From the NCBI GenBank assembly GCA_003022685.1, contig PXSV01000094.1:1-11743 (forward strand): a stretch of 11,743 nt of DNA, written 5' to 3'. A program made the position numbers and the translations under genes. Positions 7,342 to 11,743 of the stretch are shown one piece after another (the first letter of the stretch is position 1; each line of letters begins with the position of its first letter). A model generated the notes under the pieces. The model saw only the letters and a list, made by a program, of their open reading frames with translations. It searched no databases and had not been told where the DNA came from. Source of the DNA: Halobacteriales archaeon SW_9_67_24. GTDB taxonomy: Archaea > Halobacteriota > Halobacteria > Halobacteriales > Halococcaceae.

Positions 7342-8408
7342 CGCTGCAGGGCGGGGAGTCCATCGAGCTGTTTTCGCTGACGGTCGTCGGTCAGCGCCGA
7401 GTAGTTCGCGGCCTTCACGAAGGTCTCCTGGCCGTAGTCGTGGAGGATCATCCGGAGGAACGCCGCCTCCCGCTCGGAGGTGCCGTCCCACGTATAGCGG
7501 TGGAGATCGCGTGCGAGCGGATAGCCGCCCTCGGCGAGGTTCTCGCCGGGGACGTACTCGGTGCCCTCGACGGTGAGCCCGATCGAGGGAACGGAGTCGT
7601 CGACGAACGCGAGCGCCATGTACGCGATCGCGTTGTCGGCGTTCGTGACGATCCCCCAGACCTGTTGGTTCTGCCCCTTCCTGATGTCGACGCCGGGAAT
7701 CGGCGCGTTCGGGTCGCTGAAGAGGTTGTTCCGGAAGGCGGTGTCGGTGCCCGACCCCTCTGTGCGCCCGACCGCCTGGAATCTGCTTCTCGGGGCCGTC
7801 GTACCCCGGAACCGACCGCTAGTCGGTGATTTCGCCTGCGTAGATCGCGCTTTCAGCGTCTCGGCCGAGATCACGTCGACGCCCGCCTCGGCGATCGCCT
7901 CGCTCACCACGATCGGCTGGGCGTCGACGCCGACGACGTGATCGGTGTACTTCGAGAGTTCCTCTTCGCGGAAGTCGGGGAACTCCGCTTTCACGGAGGC
8001 GCTCGAATTGCCGATGTCGAGCCGCCCTTTCCGGAGGTTTTCGAGGCCCGTCCCCGAGTGGCTGAGTTTCACCCGCACCGCGATCGGCGGGGCCTCGCTC
8101 CGGGTCGTCTCGAACCCGTACAATCCGCCCCAGTAGTCCGCGAGGCGCTCGTTCGTGCTGATCCCGTACCGATCGGAATGCCAGCACGGTTCGCTCGTCC
8201 CCCAGTACGAGGCAGCCGTGTCGACGATCGGGTACACCGTCGAGGAACCGCCCGCGCGGAGGGTCGGGACGTCGACATCGCCCCCGCCGGCCTCGCCGTC
8301 GGCGTTGCCCGGCGGCGTCGCGCCAGTACTGATGCACCCCGCGAACCCCGCACAGAGCCCGGCCCCGGTCGCTAGGACTGCGCGTCGACTCACAGGACTC
8401 TCCTGCAT
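7338..8408 (-). CDS. pstS: PstS, phosphate-binding lipoprotein, with a frame-shifted internal segment
   Basis: Extracytoplasmic phosphate-binding subunit. The 356-residue frame starts with a Tat lipoprotein signal: SRRAVLATG (7-15) and lipobox FAGC with Cys25. Mature PstS features follow: LRAGGSSTVYP near 50-60, SHSGTG (116-121) and GRTEGSGTDTAF (214-225). Residues 188-210 do not look like PstS. In another frame the same DNA reads AIYAGEITD, then TAG where Trp is expected, then RSVPGYDGPEKQI. Two indels that cancel each other explain this: about two extra bases near 7847 and one extra base near 7779. The product would be full length but with a scrambled loop next to the ligand-binding region, so function is doubtful. 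An alternative start is GTG at 8393, giving a compact signal beginning (M)SRRAVLA, with GGAG six bases upstream. The gene heads the operon, behind the promoter at about 8455. Confidence 0.88.
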   Translation of the reverse strand: MQESPVSRRAVLATGAGLCAGFAGCISTGATPPGNADGEAGGGDVDVPTLRAGGSSTVYPIVDTAASYWGTSEPCWHSDRYGISTNERLADYWGGLYGFETTRSEAPPIAVRVKLSHSGTGLENLRKGRLDIGNSSASVKAEFPDFREEELSKYTDHVVGVDAQPIVVSEAIAEAGVDVISAETLKARSTQAKSPTSGRFRGTTAPRSRFQAVGRTEGSGTDTAFRNNLFSDPNAPIPGVDIRKGQNQQVWGIVTNADNAIAYMALAFVDDSVPSIGLTVEGTEYVPGENLAEGGYPLARDLHRYTWDGTSEREAAFLRMILHDYGQETFVKAANYSALTDDRQRKQLDGLPALQR

Positions 8409-8412
8409 TGGA

Positions 8413-8422
8413 ACTACGTAGT
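8413..8422 (-). promoter_or_regulatory. Perfect palindrome in the pstS leader
   Basis: ACTACGTAGT is a perfect 10-bp palindrome ending four bases before the pstS start codon. If transcription begins about 25 bp after the TATA box at 8455-8460, this lies in the short 5' leader, where a bound protein or a folded RNA could affect expression. No function is demonstrated. Confidence 0.3.
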
Positions 8423-8440
8423 GATGGGGACGGTAAGCAC

Positions 8441-8470
8441 CCTACTGTGAGCGCTATATAGACCTACTGT
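8441..8470 (-). promoter_or_regulatory. pst operon promoter: TATA box between two direct repeats
   Basis: On the minus strand the order is ACAGTAGG (8470-8463), TC, TATATA (8460-8455), GCGCTC, ACAGTAGG (8448-8441). The two 8-bp repeats are identical and start 22 bp apart, close to two helical turns, so a regulator would meet both on the same face of the DNA around the TATA box. TATA-to-start distance is about 47-52 bp, giving a leader of roughly 20 bases. Haloarchaeal pst operons are known to be induced by phosphate starvation, so a phosphate-responsive operator is the natural guess. The repeat is seen directly; the regulator is unknown. Confidence 0.55.
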
Positions 8471-8486
8471 CCCACGGCGAAACCGG

Positions 8487-8492
8487 TATAAA
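8487..8492 (-). promoter_or_regulatory. Second possible TATA box upstream of pstS
   Basis: The minus strand reads GTTTATACC here, containing TTTATA, a good haloarchaeal TATA element. It lies about 30 bp upstream of the TATATA box at 8455-8460, so pst could have two promoters, or this could be the main one with a leader of roughly 55 bases. Motif evidence only. Confidence 0.35.
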
Positions 8493-8546
8493 CGGATTGA
8501 CACGCTTGGCCTCCGGAAGAACTGGGGCAGGTCGTCGAACAGCTCC

Positions 8547-9713
8547 TTAGCGAGCTGGCGGCGTCCCGCCACCGATGCCCGCGTCGGGGCGCTCGGGACG
8601 CTGGCCGAGCGTCACCGCGACGGTCCGTCGCTCGCCGTCCCGGAGCACGGTGACGTCGACGGTCTCGCCTGGCGACGCCCGCAGCGCGAGGTACGACGAG
8701 AGCTGCTGGCGGCTGTCGATCTCCGTCCCACCGATCCCGACGACGATGTCGCTGCCGGCCGGCACCACTTCGCCGTCCATCCGCTGGCGGCGCTCGCTCC
8801 CTTGGAGAACGTCGGCAGCGGGACCGCCGGGGAGCACCCTTTCGACGTAGACGCCGCGCGGCCGGTCGAGCCCGTTCGCCTCGGCGACCGCCGGCGTGAC
8901 TGTCGCCAGCGAGACGCCGAGGTAGGCGTGGTCGTACTCGCCGCTTTCGATGAGCGCCGGCACCACCCGCTCGACCAGCGCGGCCGAGATGGCGAACGCG
9001 ATGTTCTCGCCGCCGCCGGAGTTGATGACGCCCACCACCTCGCCATCGAGGTTCGCGAGCGGTCCCCCCGAGTTGCCGGGGTTGACCGCGGCGTCGGTCT
9101 GGATCGCATCAGGGATGGTGAACCCGTTCTGAGCGGGGATCGAGCGGTTGACGCCGCTTACGATCCCCGCCGAGGCCGACCCGTCGAAGCGCCCGAACGG
9201 GTTCCCGATCGCGACGACTTCGGTGCCAATGGCTGGCTCGTTTTCGACCATCGAGAGCCCTCTCGCGTGGTCCGGTCGGTCGTCGACCTGGACGACCGCG
9301 AGATCGCTGGAGACGTCCGTGCCGACGACCGACGCCGACCGCCGCTCGCCCCGCGAGAACCGCACTCTGATCTCCGTCGCGTCGGCGACGACGTGCTCGT
9401 TGGTCACCACGTAGCCGTCCCGGTAGACGAACCCCGAACCCTGGCCCGTCCCCTCGGCGGTGCTCACGTCGAGCAGCACCACCGACTGGACTGTCCCCCG
9501 ATGGACCTGTGTGTAGGGACTCTCAGTCCCGTTCGCGGCGTCGGTGGCGTTCGTCGCGTTCCCGGTCGCGGTCCCGTTTTCGGCGGAGCGGGACTCGCTG
9601 GTACCGCTCACGCCGGCGTTGCCTACCGTTCCTGTGCATCCCGCAAGACCGCCGGCGAGCGCCGCACCGAGTCCGCCGAGATACCGTCGTCGGGTCGTTC
9701 GTTTCTCGCTCAT
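8547..9713 (-). CDS. HtrA/DegP-like serine protease, Tat lipoprotein
   Basis: A 388-residue trypsin-like protease with a single PDZ domain, expected to be lipid-anchored outside the cell membrane and to degrade or refold damaged exported proteins. The start at 9713 places a Tat signal at the front (TTRRRYLGGLG, residues 6-16) and lipobox LAGC with Cys26; extending to 9872 would bury the signal behind 53 arginine-rich residues. The catalytic triad is His107 in VTNEHVVA, Asp137 in SSDLAV and Ser215 in NPGNSGGPLA. The PDZ domain runs from about 264 (YLGVSLATVTPAV) to 370, with GVYVERVLPGGPAA as its core. Between the lipid anchor and the protease is a Ser/Thr/Asn/Gly-rich linker (27-64) with four N-x-T sequons at N46, N52, N55 and N61, consistent with surface glycosylation. 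It is a monocistronic-looking gene between pst and the regulator cluster. No clear TATA box was identified. Confidence 0.93.
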   Translation of the reverse strand: MSEKRTTRRRYLGGLGAALAGGLAGCTGTVGNAGVSGTSESRSAENGTATGNATNATDAANGTESPYTQVHRGTVQSVVLLDVSTAEGTGQGSGFVYRDGYVVTNEHVVADATEIRVRFSRGERRSASVVGTDVSSDLAVVQVDDRPDHARGLSMVENEPAIGTEVVAIGNPFGRFDGSASAGIVSGVNRSIPAQNGFTIPDAIQTDAAVNPGNSGGPLANLDGEVVGVINSGGGENIAFAISAALVERVVPALIESGEYDHAYLGVSLATVTPAVAEANGLDRPRGVYVERVLPGGPAADVLQGSERRQRMDGEVVPAGSDIVVGIGGTEIDSRQQLSSYLALRASPGETVDVTVLRDGERRTVAVTLGQRPERPDAGIGGGTPPAR

Positions 9714-9957
9714 GATCCGCCGATCACGCTCCCGTCGGTCGCGTCGGCGCTGGTCGTGCTCGCAGGACCGACGGCTGTCGGGTCGGTCGATTTCGAGACG
9801 CATCGTCGCTTTCGTTCCATCACGAGTGGTGTTTCGGGCCACGCCTACATAGGGACTCAAGCGTGGTTTCAATCCGTGAAAACGCCGGCTTCGCGGCTTC
9901 GTGAAACGACGCTTGCAGGGGGAGATCGAAGCGGAGTTCGTCCCCGGCGGGAGCGGC
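9714..9957. other. Intergenic region upstream of the HtrA-like gene
   Basis: This 244-bp stretch should hold the promoter of the protease and the end of the membrane-protein transcript. An open frame extends upstream from the protease start to 9872, but it is Arg- and Asp-rich and lacks a sensible N-terminus. GTTTCAATCC at 9866-9875 resembles a CRISPR repeat end but occurs once. A small hairpin (GCCG-CGGC) is possible near 9884-9897. I see no RNA gene and no convincing TATA box. Confidence 0.5.
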
Positions 9958-10260
9958 TCAGTACCGATAGAGCGAGTACAACAGCGTCGAGAACCCGAGG
10001 AGAATGAGGATCCCCTGTATCGTCTGGAGCCTGAGCAGCTCTACTCCGCCGAGGACGTACGATCGCTTCACCATCGTCTGGTAGGTGGCGATGGTGAGGA
10101 CGCCGCCGGTCGTCACGACGAACCCCAGCGTCGCGACCAGAAACGACCGATCTCCCTCGCGTCGGTAGGCGAGGGAGCTGATCGTGGCGAGAACGCCGCC
10201 GACGAGGAGGATCAGGAGGTTGAACGAGAGGGTCGACCAGAGCTCCGGTGGCTGTCTCAT
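9958..10260 (-). CDS. Small three-helix membrane protein (DUF7521-like)
   Basis: A 100-residue hydrophobic protein of unknown function. Three membrane segments are visible at about 12-31 (SFNLLILLVGGVLATISSLA), 40-60 (FLVATLGFVVTTGGVLTIATY) and 78-97 (LQTIQGILILLGFSTLLYSL), with charged loops YRREGDRS and QTMVKRS between them. The start at 10260 gives a compact N-terminus and overlaps (ATGA) the stop of a possible 13-codon ORF; an ATG at 10332 in the same frame is less likely because its extra 24 residues are Pro/Thr/Arg-rich and overlap the regulator. It is the last gene of a cluster after an ArsR-like regulator. Haloarchaea commonly pair a winged-helix regulator with a DUF7521-type membrane protein, which this resembles in size and helix pattern. 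The name is from memory of the family, not a search. A sensor or regulator partnership is inference. Confidence 0.72.
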   Translation of the reverse strand: MRQPPELWSTLSFNLLILLVGGVLATISSLAYRREGDRSFLVATLGFVVTTGGVLTIATYQTMVKRSYVLGGVELLRLQTIQGILILLGFSTLLYSLYRY

Positions 10261-10298
10261 CGGACGGGTTCGGGACGAGGGGTTGTCTGTAGGGTCAT
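10257..10298 (-). CDS. Possible 13-codon coupling ORF between regulator and membrane protein
   Basis: The regulator stop overlaps an ATG (ATGA at 10298-10295). From there a 13-residue frame (MTLQTTPRPEPVR) runs to a TGA that overlaps the next ATG (ATGA at 10260-10257). Two consecutive ATGA junctions would let ribosomes terminate and restart, linking translation of the regulator to the membrane protein 34 bp downstream. The peptide itself looks unremarkable. It could be chance, but the double overlap is exact. Confidence 0.3.
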   Translation of the reverse strand: MTLQTTPRPEPVR

Positions 10299-10678
10299 GG
10301 GTGGTTGGACGTGTCGCGGGTGGAGTGTGCACCGAGGTCGCGCCAGAACTCCCCGAACCGGTCGACGATATCCCGTCTGAGACGGACGCTGGCGACGAAT
10401 CCGGCCGCTTCGAGGACGAACTCCAGGGAGTCGAGGTTCGAGACGTACAGCGTGTAATGATTGCCGTCGGGATCGATCTGCACGTTCTCTCTGAGCAAGT
10501 CCTGTTCGACGAGCGTGTTCACGCGCCGATACACCGTCGGAAGCGAGACGTCACAGTGTTCGGCGAACTCCTCGGCCGAACGGGGCTCGGCGTGGGCAGC
10601 GACGAGAATTTCGCGGGCGTCGTCGCTACAGAGGGCCGCGAACATCGCGTCCGGGTCCCGTTTTTCGCTCACGGCCAT
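10295..10678 (-). CDS. ArsR-like winged helix-turn-helix transcription regulator
   Basis: A 127-residue DNA-binding protein. Its core (MFAALCSDDAREILVAAHAE, 12-31) matches the first helices of haloarchaeal ArsR-like winged-helix regulators. SAEEFAEHCDVSLPTVYRRV (34-53) is the helix-turn-helix, with SLPTVYRRVNTLVEQDLL as the recognition helix and following helix. The wing is roughly VQIDPDGNHYTLYV (66-79). The C-terminal part (80-120) is helical and may be a dimerisation region. There are two cysteines, C17 and C42, but no ArsR-type metal cluster is obvious. The start at 10678 leaves out a doubtful extension (MHHRWWH). Immediately upstream lies an inverted repeat, CCACC-AGC-GGTGG (10682-10694), which could be an autoregulatory site. 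It sits between the small zinc-ribbon gene (30 bp upstream) and the membrane protein, probably in one operon. Confidence 0.82.
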   Translation of the reverse strand: MAVSEKRDPDAMFAALCSDDAREILVAAHAEPRSAEEFAEHCDVSLPTVYRRVNTLVEQDLLRENVQIDPDGNHYTLYVSNLDSLEFVLEAAGFVASVRLRRDIVDRFGEFWRDLGAHSTRDTSNHP

Positions 10679-10681
10679 ATG

Positions 10682-10694
10682 CCACCAGCGGTGG
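10682..10694 (-). promoter_or_regulatory. Inverted repeat just upstream of the winged-helix regulator
   Basis: CCACC-AGC-GGTGG is a perfect 5-bp inverted repeat with a 3-base spacer, ending three bases before the regulator start codon. It may be an operator for autoregulation or a leader hairpin masking the start. Short palindromes are frequent in GC-rich DNA, so this is only a candidate. Confidence 0.3.
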
Positions 10695-10708
10695 TGCAAA
10701 GTATCTAC

Positions 10709-10864
10709 CTATGAGCCGCGCGCCCTCGCTCGTTCCCGCGCGACCTCGGCGATGCCGGCGTTCGCGGCGCAGTTCGGACAGGCGAGAACGCGGTCGTGTT
10801 CGTCGGCGAAGACCTGGGCGAACCGTTCGGAAACGTGTCCATTGCAGTGTTCACAGGTGGGCAT
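10709..10864 (-). CDS. 51-residue zinc-ribbon protein (DUF7563-like)
   Basis: A very short gene reading MPTCEHCNGHVSERFAQVF and onward, ending in GS before a TAG. It has CxxC pairs C4-C7 and C29-C32, a four-cysteine zinc knuckle, an aromatic/acidic middle (FAQVFADEHDRVLAC) and a helical Arg/Ala-rich tail. The MPTC-x-x-C opening followed by H/F-V-x-x-x-F-x-x-VF is the layout I know from haloarchaeal DUF7563 proteins of about 45-55 residues; these are common, unstudied and often near regulators. The start is the only ATG in frame and places the first cysteine at residue 4. It lies 30 bp upstream of the winged-helix gene on the same strand, so it probably leads that operon. A palindrome (GCGGT-A-ACCGC) lies 21-31 bp before its start. 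Nucleic-acid or protein binding is likely but unproven. Confidence 0.8.
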   Translation of the reverse strand: MPTCEHCNGHVSERFAQVFADEHDRVLACPNCAANAGIAEVARERARARGS

Positions 10865-10884
10865 TGGTATCACTCGGCGTTCGG

Positions 10885-10895
10885 GCGGTTACCGC
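10885..10895 (-). promoter_or_regulatory. Palindrome in the promoter region of the small zinc-ribbon gene
   Basis: GCGGT-T-ACCGC is a perfect palindrome (5-bp arms around one base) 21-31 bp upstream of the start codon at 10864. That is where a TATA box and RNA polymerase would sit for a short-leader gene, and no good TATA box is seen there. It is a candidate operator for the operon's own winged-helix regulator. It is not the same sequence as the inverted repeat at 10682-10694. Confidence 0.3.
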
Positions 10896-10946
10896 GGCGT
10901 GACGTGGTGCTTGAAGGGCCATCCGTGTTCCTCCGTTCGACATCGG

Positions 10947-10974
10947 TCGTGGGGCATCTTCCCGTGCCCCACGA
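10947..10974. other. Perfect 10-bp hairpin, possible RNA element or terminator-like structure
   Basis: TCGTGGGGCA (10947-10956) and TGCCCCACGA (10965-10974) are exact reverse complements around an 8-base loop, TCTTCCCG. The stem has seven or eight G-C pairs and would be very stable as RNA. It lies in a gene-free stretch, oriented so that it could be part of a small RNA, a transcript end, or the end hairpin of a lost IS200/IS605-type element. No T-run follows on either strand and no transposase is nearby. The structure is certain; the role is not. Confidence 0.5.
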
Positions 10975-11164
10975 GGATGTACCCGTTCCGAGGTTGTAAG
11001 CCCGCTCCGTGACTTCAGACGCTGAAAAGACCTCCCTCCCGATCGGATCGGTTCGTGGCACCATCGGTAGTCAGGCCGAGTTCTCCCGACGCGTGGAGCG
11101 ATCGAAAACCAGTGGTCGCTCGTCGGACGAGTCCGCTCGACCGTAGAAAGAATCAGCGAGCCGA

Positions 11165-11584
11165 TTACGCTTCCTCGTCGTCGAACCCGAGCGCCGCGGA
11201 GTTGATACAGTAGCGCTTGCCGGTTGGCTCCGGCCCGTCGTCGAAGACGTGGCCGAGGTGCCCGTCACACTCCGCGCACACCACCTCCGTCCGATCCATC
11301 CCGTGGCTGGTGTCCCGCCGGAGTTCGACGTGCTCGTCGATCGCGTCGGTGAAGCTCGGCCACCCGGTCCCTGAGTCGAACTTGGTGTCCGAACTGAACA
11401 GTTCGGTGCCACAGCCCGCACAGACGTAGGTGCCGTCGGCTTTCGTATCGAGGAGGTCGCCGCTGAACTTGGGCTCCGTTCCCTGCTCGCGTAGGATTTC
11501 GTACTCCTCGTCGGTCAGGACTTCGCGCCACTCGTCGTCGGTTTCGGGGATCTCGTCCGCCGTGGCTGCCGGTTCGTTCGACAT
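11165..11584 (-). CDS. msrB: Peptide-methionine (R)-S-oxide reductase MsrB
   Basis: A 139-residue cytoplasmic enzyme that reduces the R form of methionine sulfoxide in oxidised proteins. Motifs in order: zinc ligands C55-x2-C58 (CAGC), FDSGTGWPSF (69-78), His-rich active-site strand RRDTSHGMDRTEVVC (89-103), zinc ligands C103-x2-C106 (CAEC), GHLGHVFDDGP (108-118) and the catalytic Cys126 in RYCINSAAL. The length is typical for a single-domain MsrB with a short acidic halophilic N-terminus. The position that is Cys in enzymes with GCGWPSF is Thr72 here, and there is no other free cysteine, so this is a one-cysteine form that must be recycled by an external thiol system. The start ATG at 11584 is the first in frame and precedes the acidic region. 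It appears to be a single gene; the promoter is not obvious in the 60 bp upstream. Confidence 0.95.
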   Translation of the reverse strand: MSNEPAATADEIPETDDEWREVLTDEEYEILREQGTEPKFSGDLLDTKADGTYVCAGCGTELFSSDTKFDSGTGWPSFTDAIDEHVELRRDTSHGMDRTEVVCAECDGHLGHVFDDGPEPTGKRYCINSAALGFDDEEA

Positions 11585-11644
11585 ACTCGATCGGAGGGGC
11601 CCGATGCTCTTGTGCGTTGTGTCACGAGGGGAGGGTCGGGCGAG

Positions 11645-11743
11645 TCAGAACGTCGAAATCTCGCCGTCGACGGCACGACGCGTCACGTCGGTGAGGTCGC
11701 CGAGTTCACGATCGACGATCCTGGCGACAGCGCCCTCGACGTC
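11645..11743 (-). CDS. 3' end of an unrecognised gene running off the right edge
   Basis: The last 32 codons of a minus-strand gene are visible, from DVEGAVARIVDRELGDLTDV to a TGA after EISTF. Codon use and amino-acid content (acidic, amphipathic helix pattern) look like real haloarchaeal coding sequence, and the frame is open to the window edge. I do not recognise the family. It ends 60 bp upstream of the msrB start on the same strand, so the two could be co-transcribed. Confidence 0.6.
   Translation of the reverse strand, partial: DVEGAVARIVDRELGDLTDVTRRAVDGEISTF

Larger units (their letters stand above)
10865..11164. other. 300-bp intergenic region with palindrome and strong hairpin
   Basis: No convincing protein gene is present between the small zinc ribbon and msrB. 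The region holds the 11-bp palindrome GCGGTTACCGC (10885-10895) in the likely promoter of the zinc-ribbon gene and a perfect 10-bp hairpin at 10947-10974. A possible 27-codon minus-strand ORF (10889-10972, GTG start) overlaps the hairpin. The part nearest msrB (about 11000-11164) shows nothing recognisable. No tRNA-like fold was seen. Confidence 0.5.

Noticed and set aside
6262..7380. A 372-codon plus-strand open frame opposite pstC
   Set aside because: Its residues are dominated by Arg, Glu, Asp and Gly repeats typical of antisense reading of GC-rich haloarchaeal codons, while the opposite strand encodes a clear PstC.
8541..8556. AGCTC-CTTAGC-GAGCT hairpin at the end of the HtrA-like gene
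   Set aside because: Only five base pairs, partly inside the coding region, and no T-run; not enough for a terminator call.
9866..9883. GTTTCAATCC with a following TGAAAAC, like a haloarchaeal CRISPR repeat end
   Set aside because: It occurs once, there is no second copy at spacer distance, and no cas gene is present. The similarity is limited to a common short motif.
8802..10007. A 401-codon plus-strand open frame opposite the HtrA-like gene
   Set aside because: No domain is recognisable, and it lies antisense to a protease with a complete catalytic triad, Tat signal and PDZ domain.

Overview
This window reads as the chromosome or a large replicon of a halophilic archaeon (class Halobacteria). 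The evidence is a high G+C content, strongly acidic proteins, Tat-type lipoprotein signals on the secreted proteins (PstS and a trypsin-like protease), archaeal TATA boxes about 26-30 bp upstream of start codons (leaderless or short-leader genes), ATGA-type gene overlaps and small haloarchaeal zinc-ribbon proteins. The genus cannot be settled from the sequence.

Layout. (1) Positions 1-5148, + strand, hold a formate dehydrogenase-like region: the 3' part of one molybdopterin (Mo/W-bisPGD) oxidoreductase entering from the left edge, a small acidic PRC-barrel-like protein, a zinc-ribbon protein with one membrane anchor, and a second, shorter paralogue of the oxidoreductase. Both large proteins keep the N-terminal 4Fe-4S cysteines, the Cys-His pair at the metal site and the downstream active-site Arg of formate dehydrogenases. 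No NAD-binding or membrane-anchor partner subunit lies in the window. (2) Positions 5162-8408, - strand, hold a phosphate ABC transporter operon pstS-pstC-pstA-pstB. It is damaged: pstS carries two compensating frameshifts around a cryptic stop, pstA has lost nearly all of its coding region, and pstB has an in-frame amber codon 38 codons before its natural end. Only pstC looks intact. No phoU follows pstB here. (3) Positions 8547-9713, - strand, hold a DegP/HtrA-like lipoprotein protease. (4) Positions 9958-10864, - strand, hold a compact cluster of a 51-residue zinc ribbon, an ArsR-like winged-helix regulator, a possible 13-codon coupling ORF and a three-helix membrane protein. (5) Positions 11165-11584, - strand, hold methionine sulfoxide reductase MsrB. 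The 3' end of an unrecognised gene runs off the right edge.

How the genes fit together. The left block probably serves formate or related C1 oxidation. The pst operon would import phosphate, but as written it could not make a complete PstSCAB complex, so the cell would need a second system, or the reference sequence contains errors or a misassembly. The pst promoter is notable: an exact 8-bp direct repeat, 22 bp apart, flanks the TATA box. HtrA and MsrB are envelope and oxidative protein quality-control genes. No rRNA, tRNA, CRISPR array, transposase or integrase was seen.
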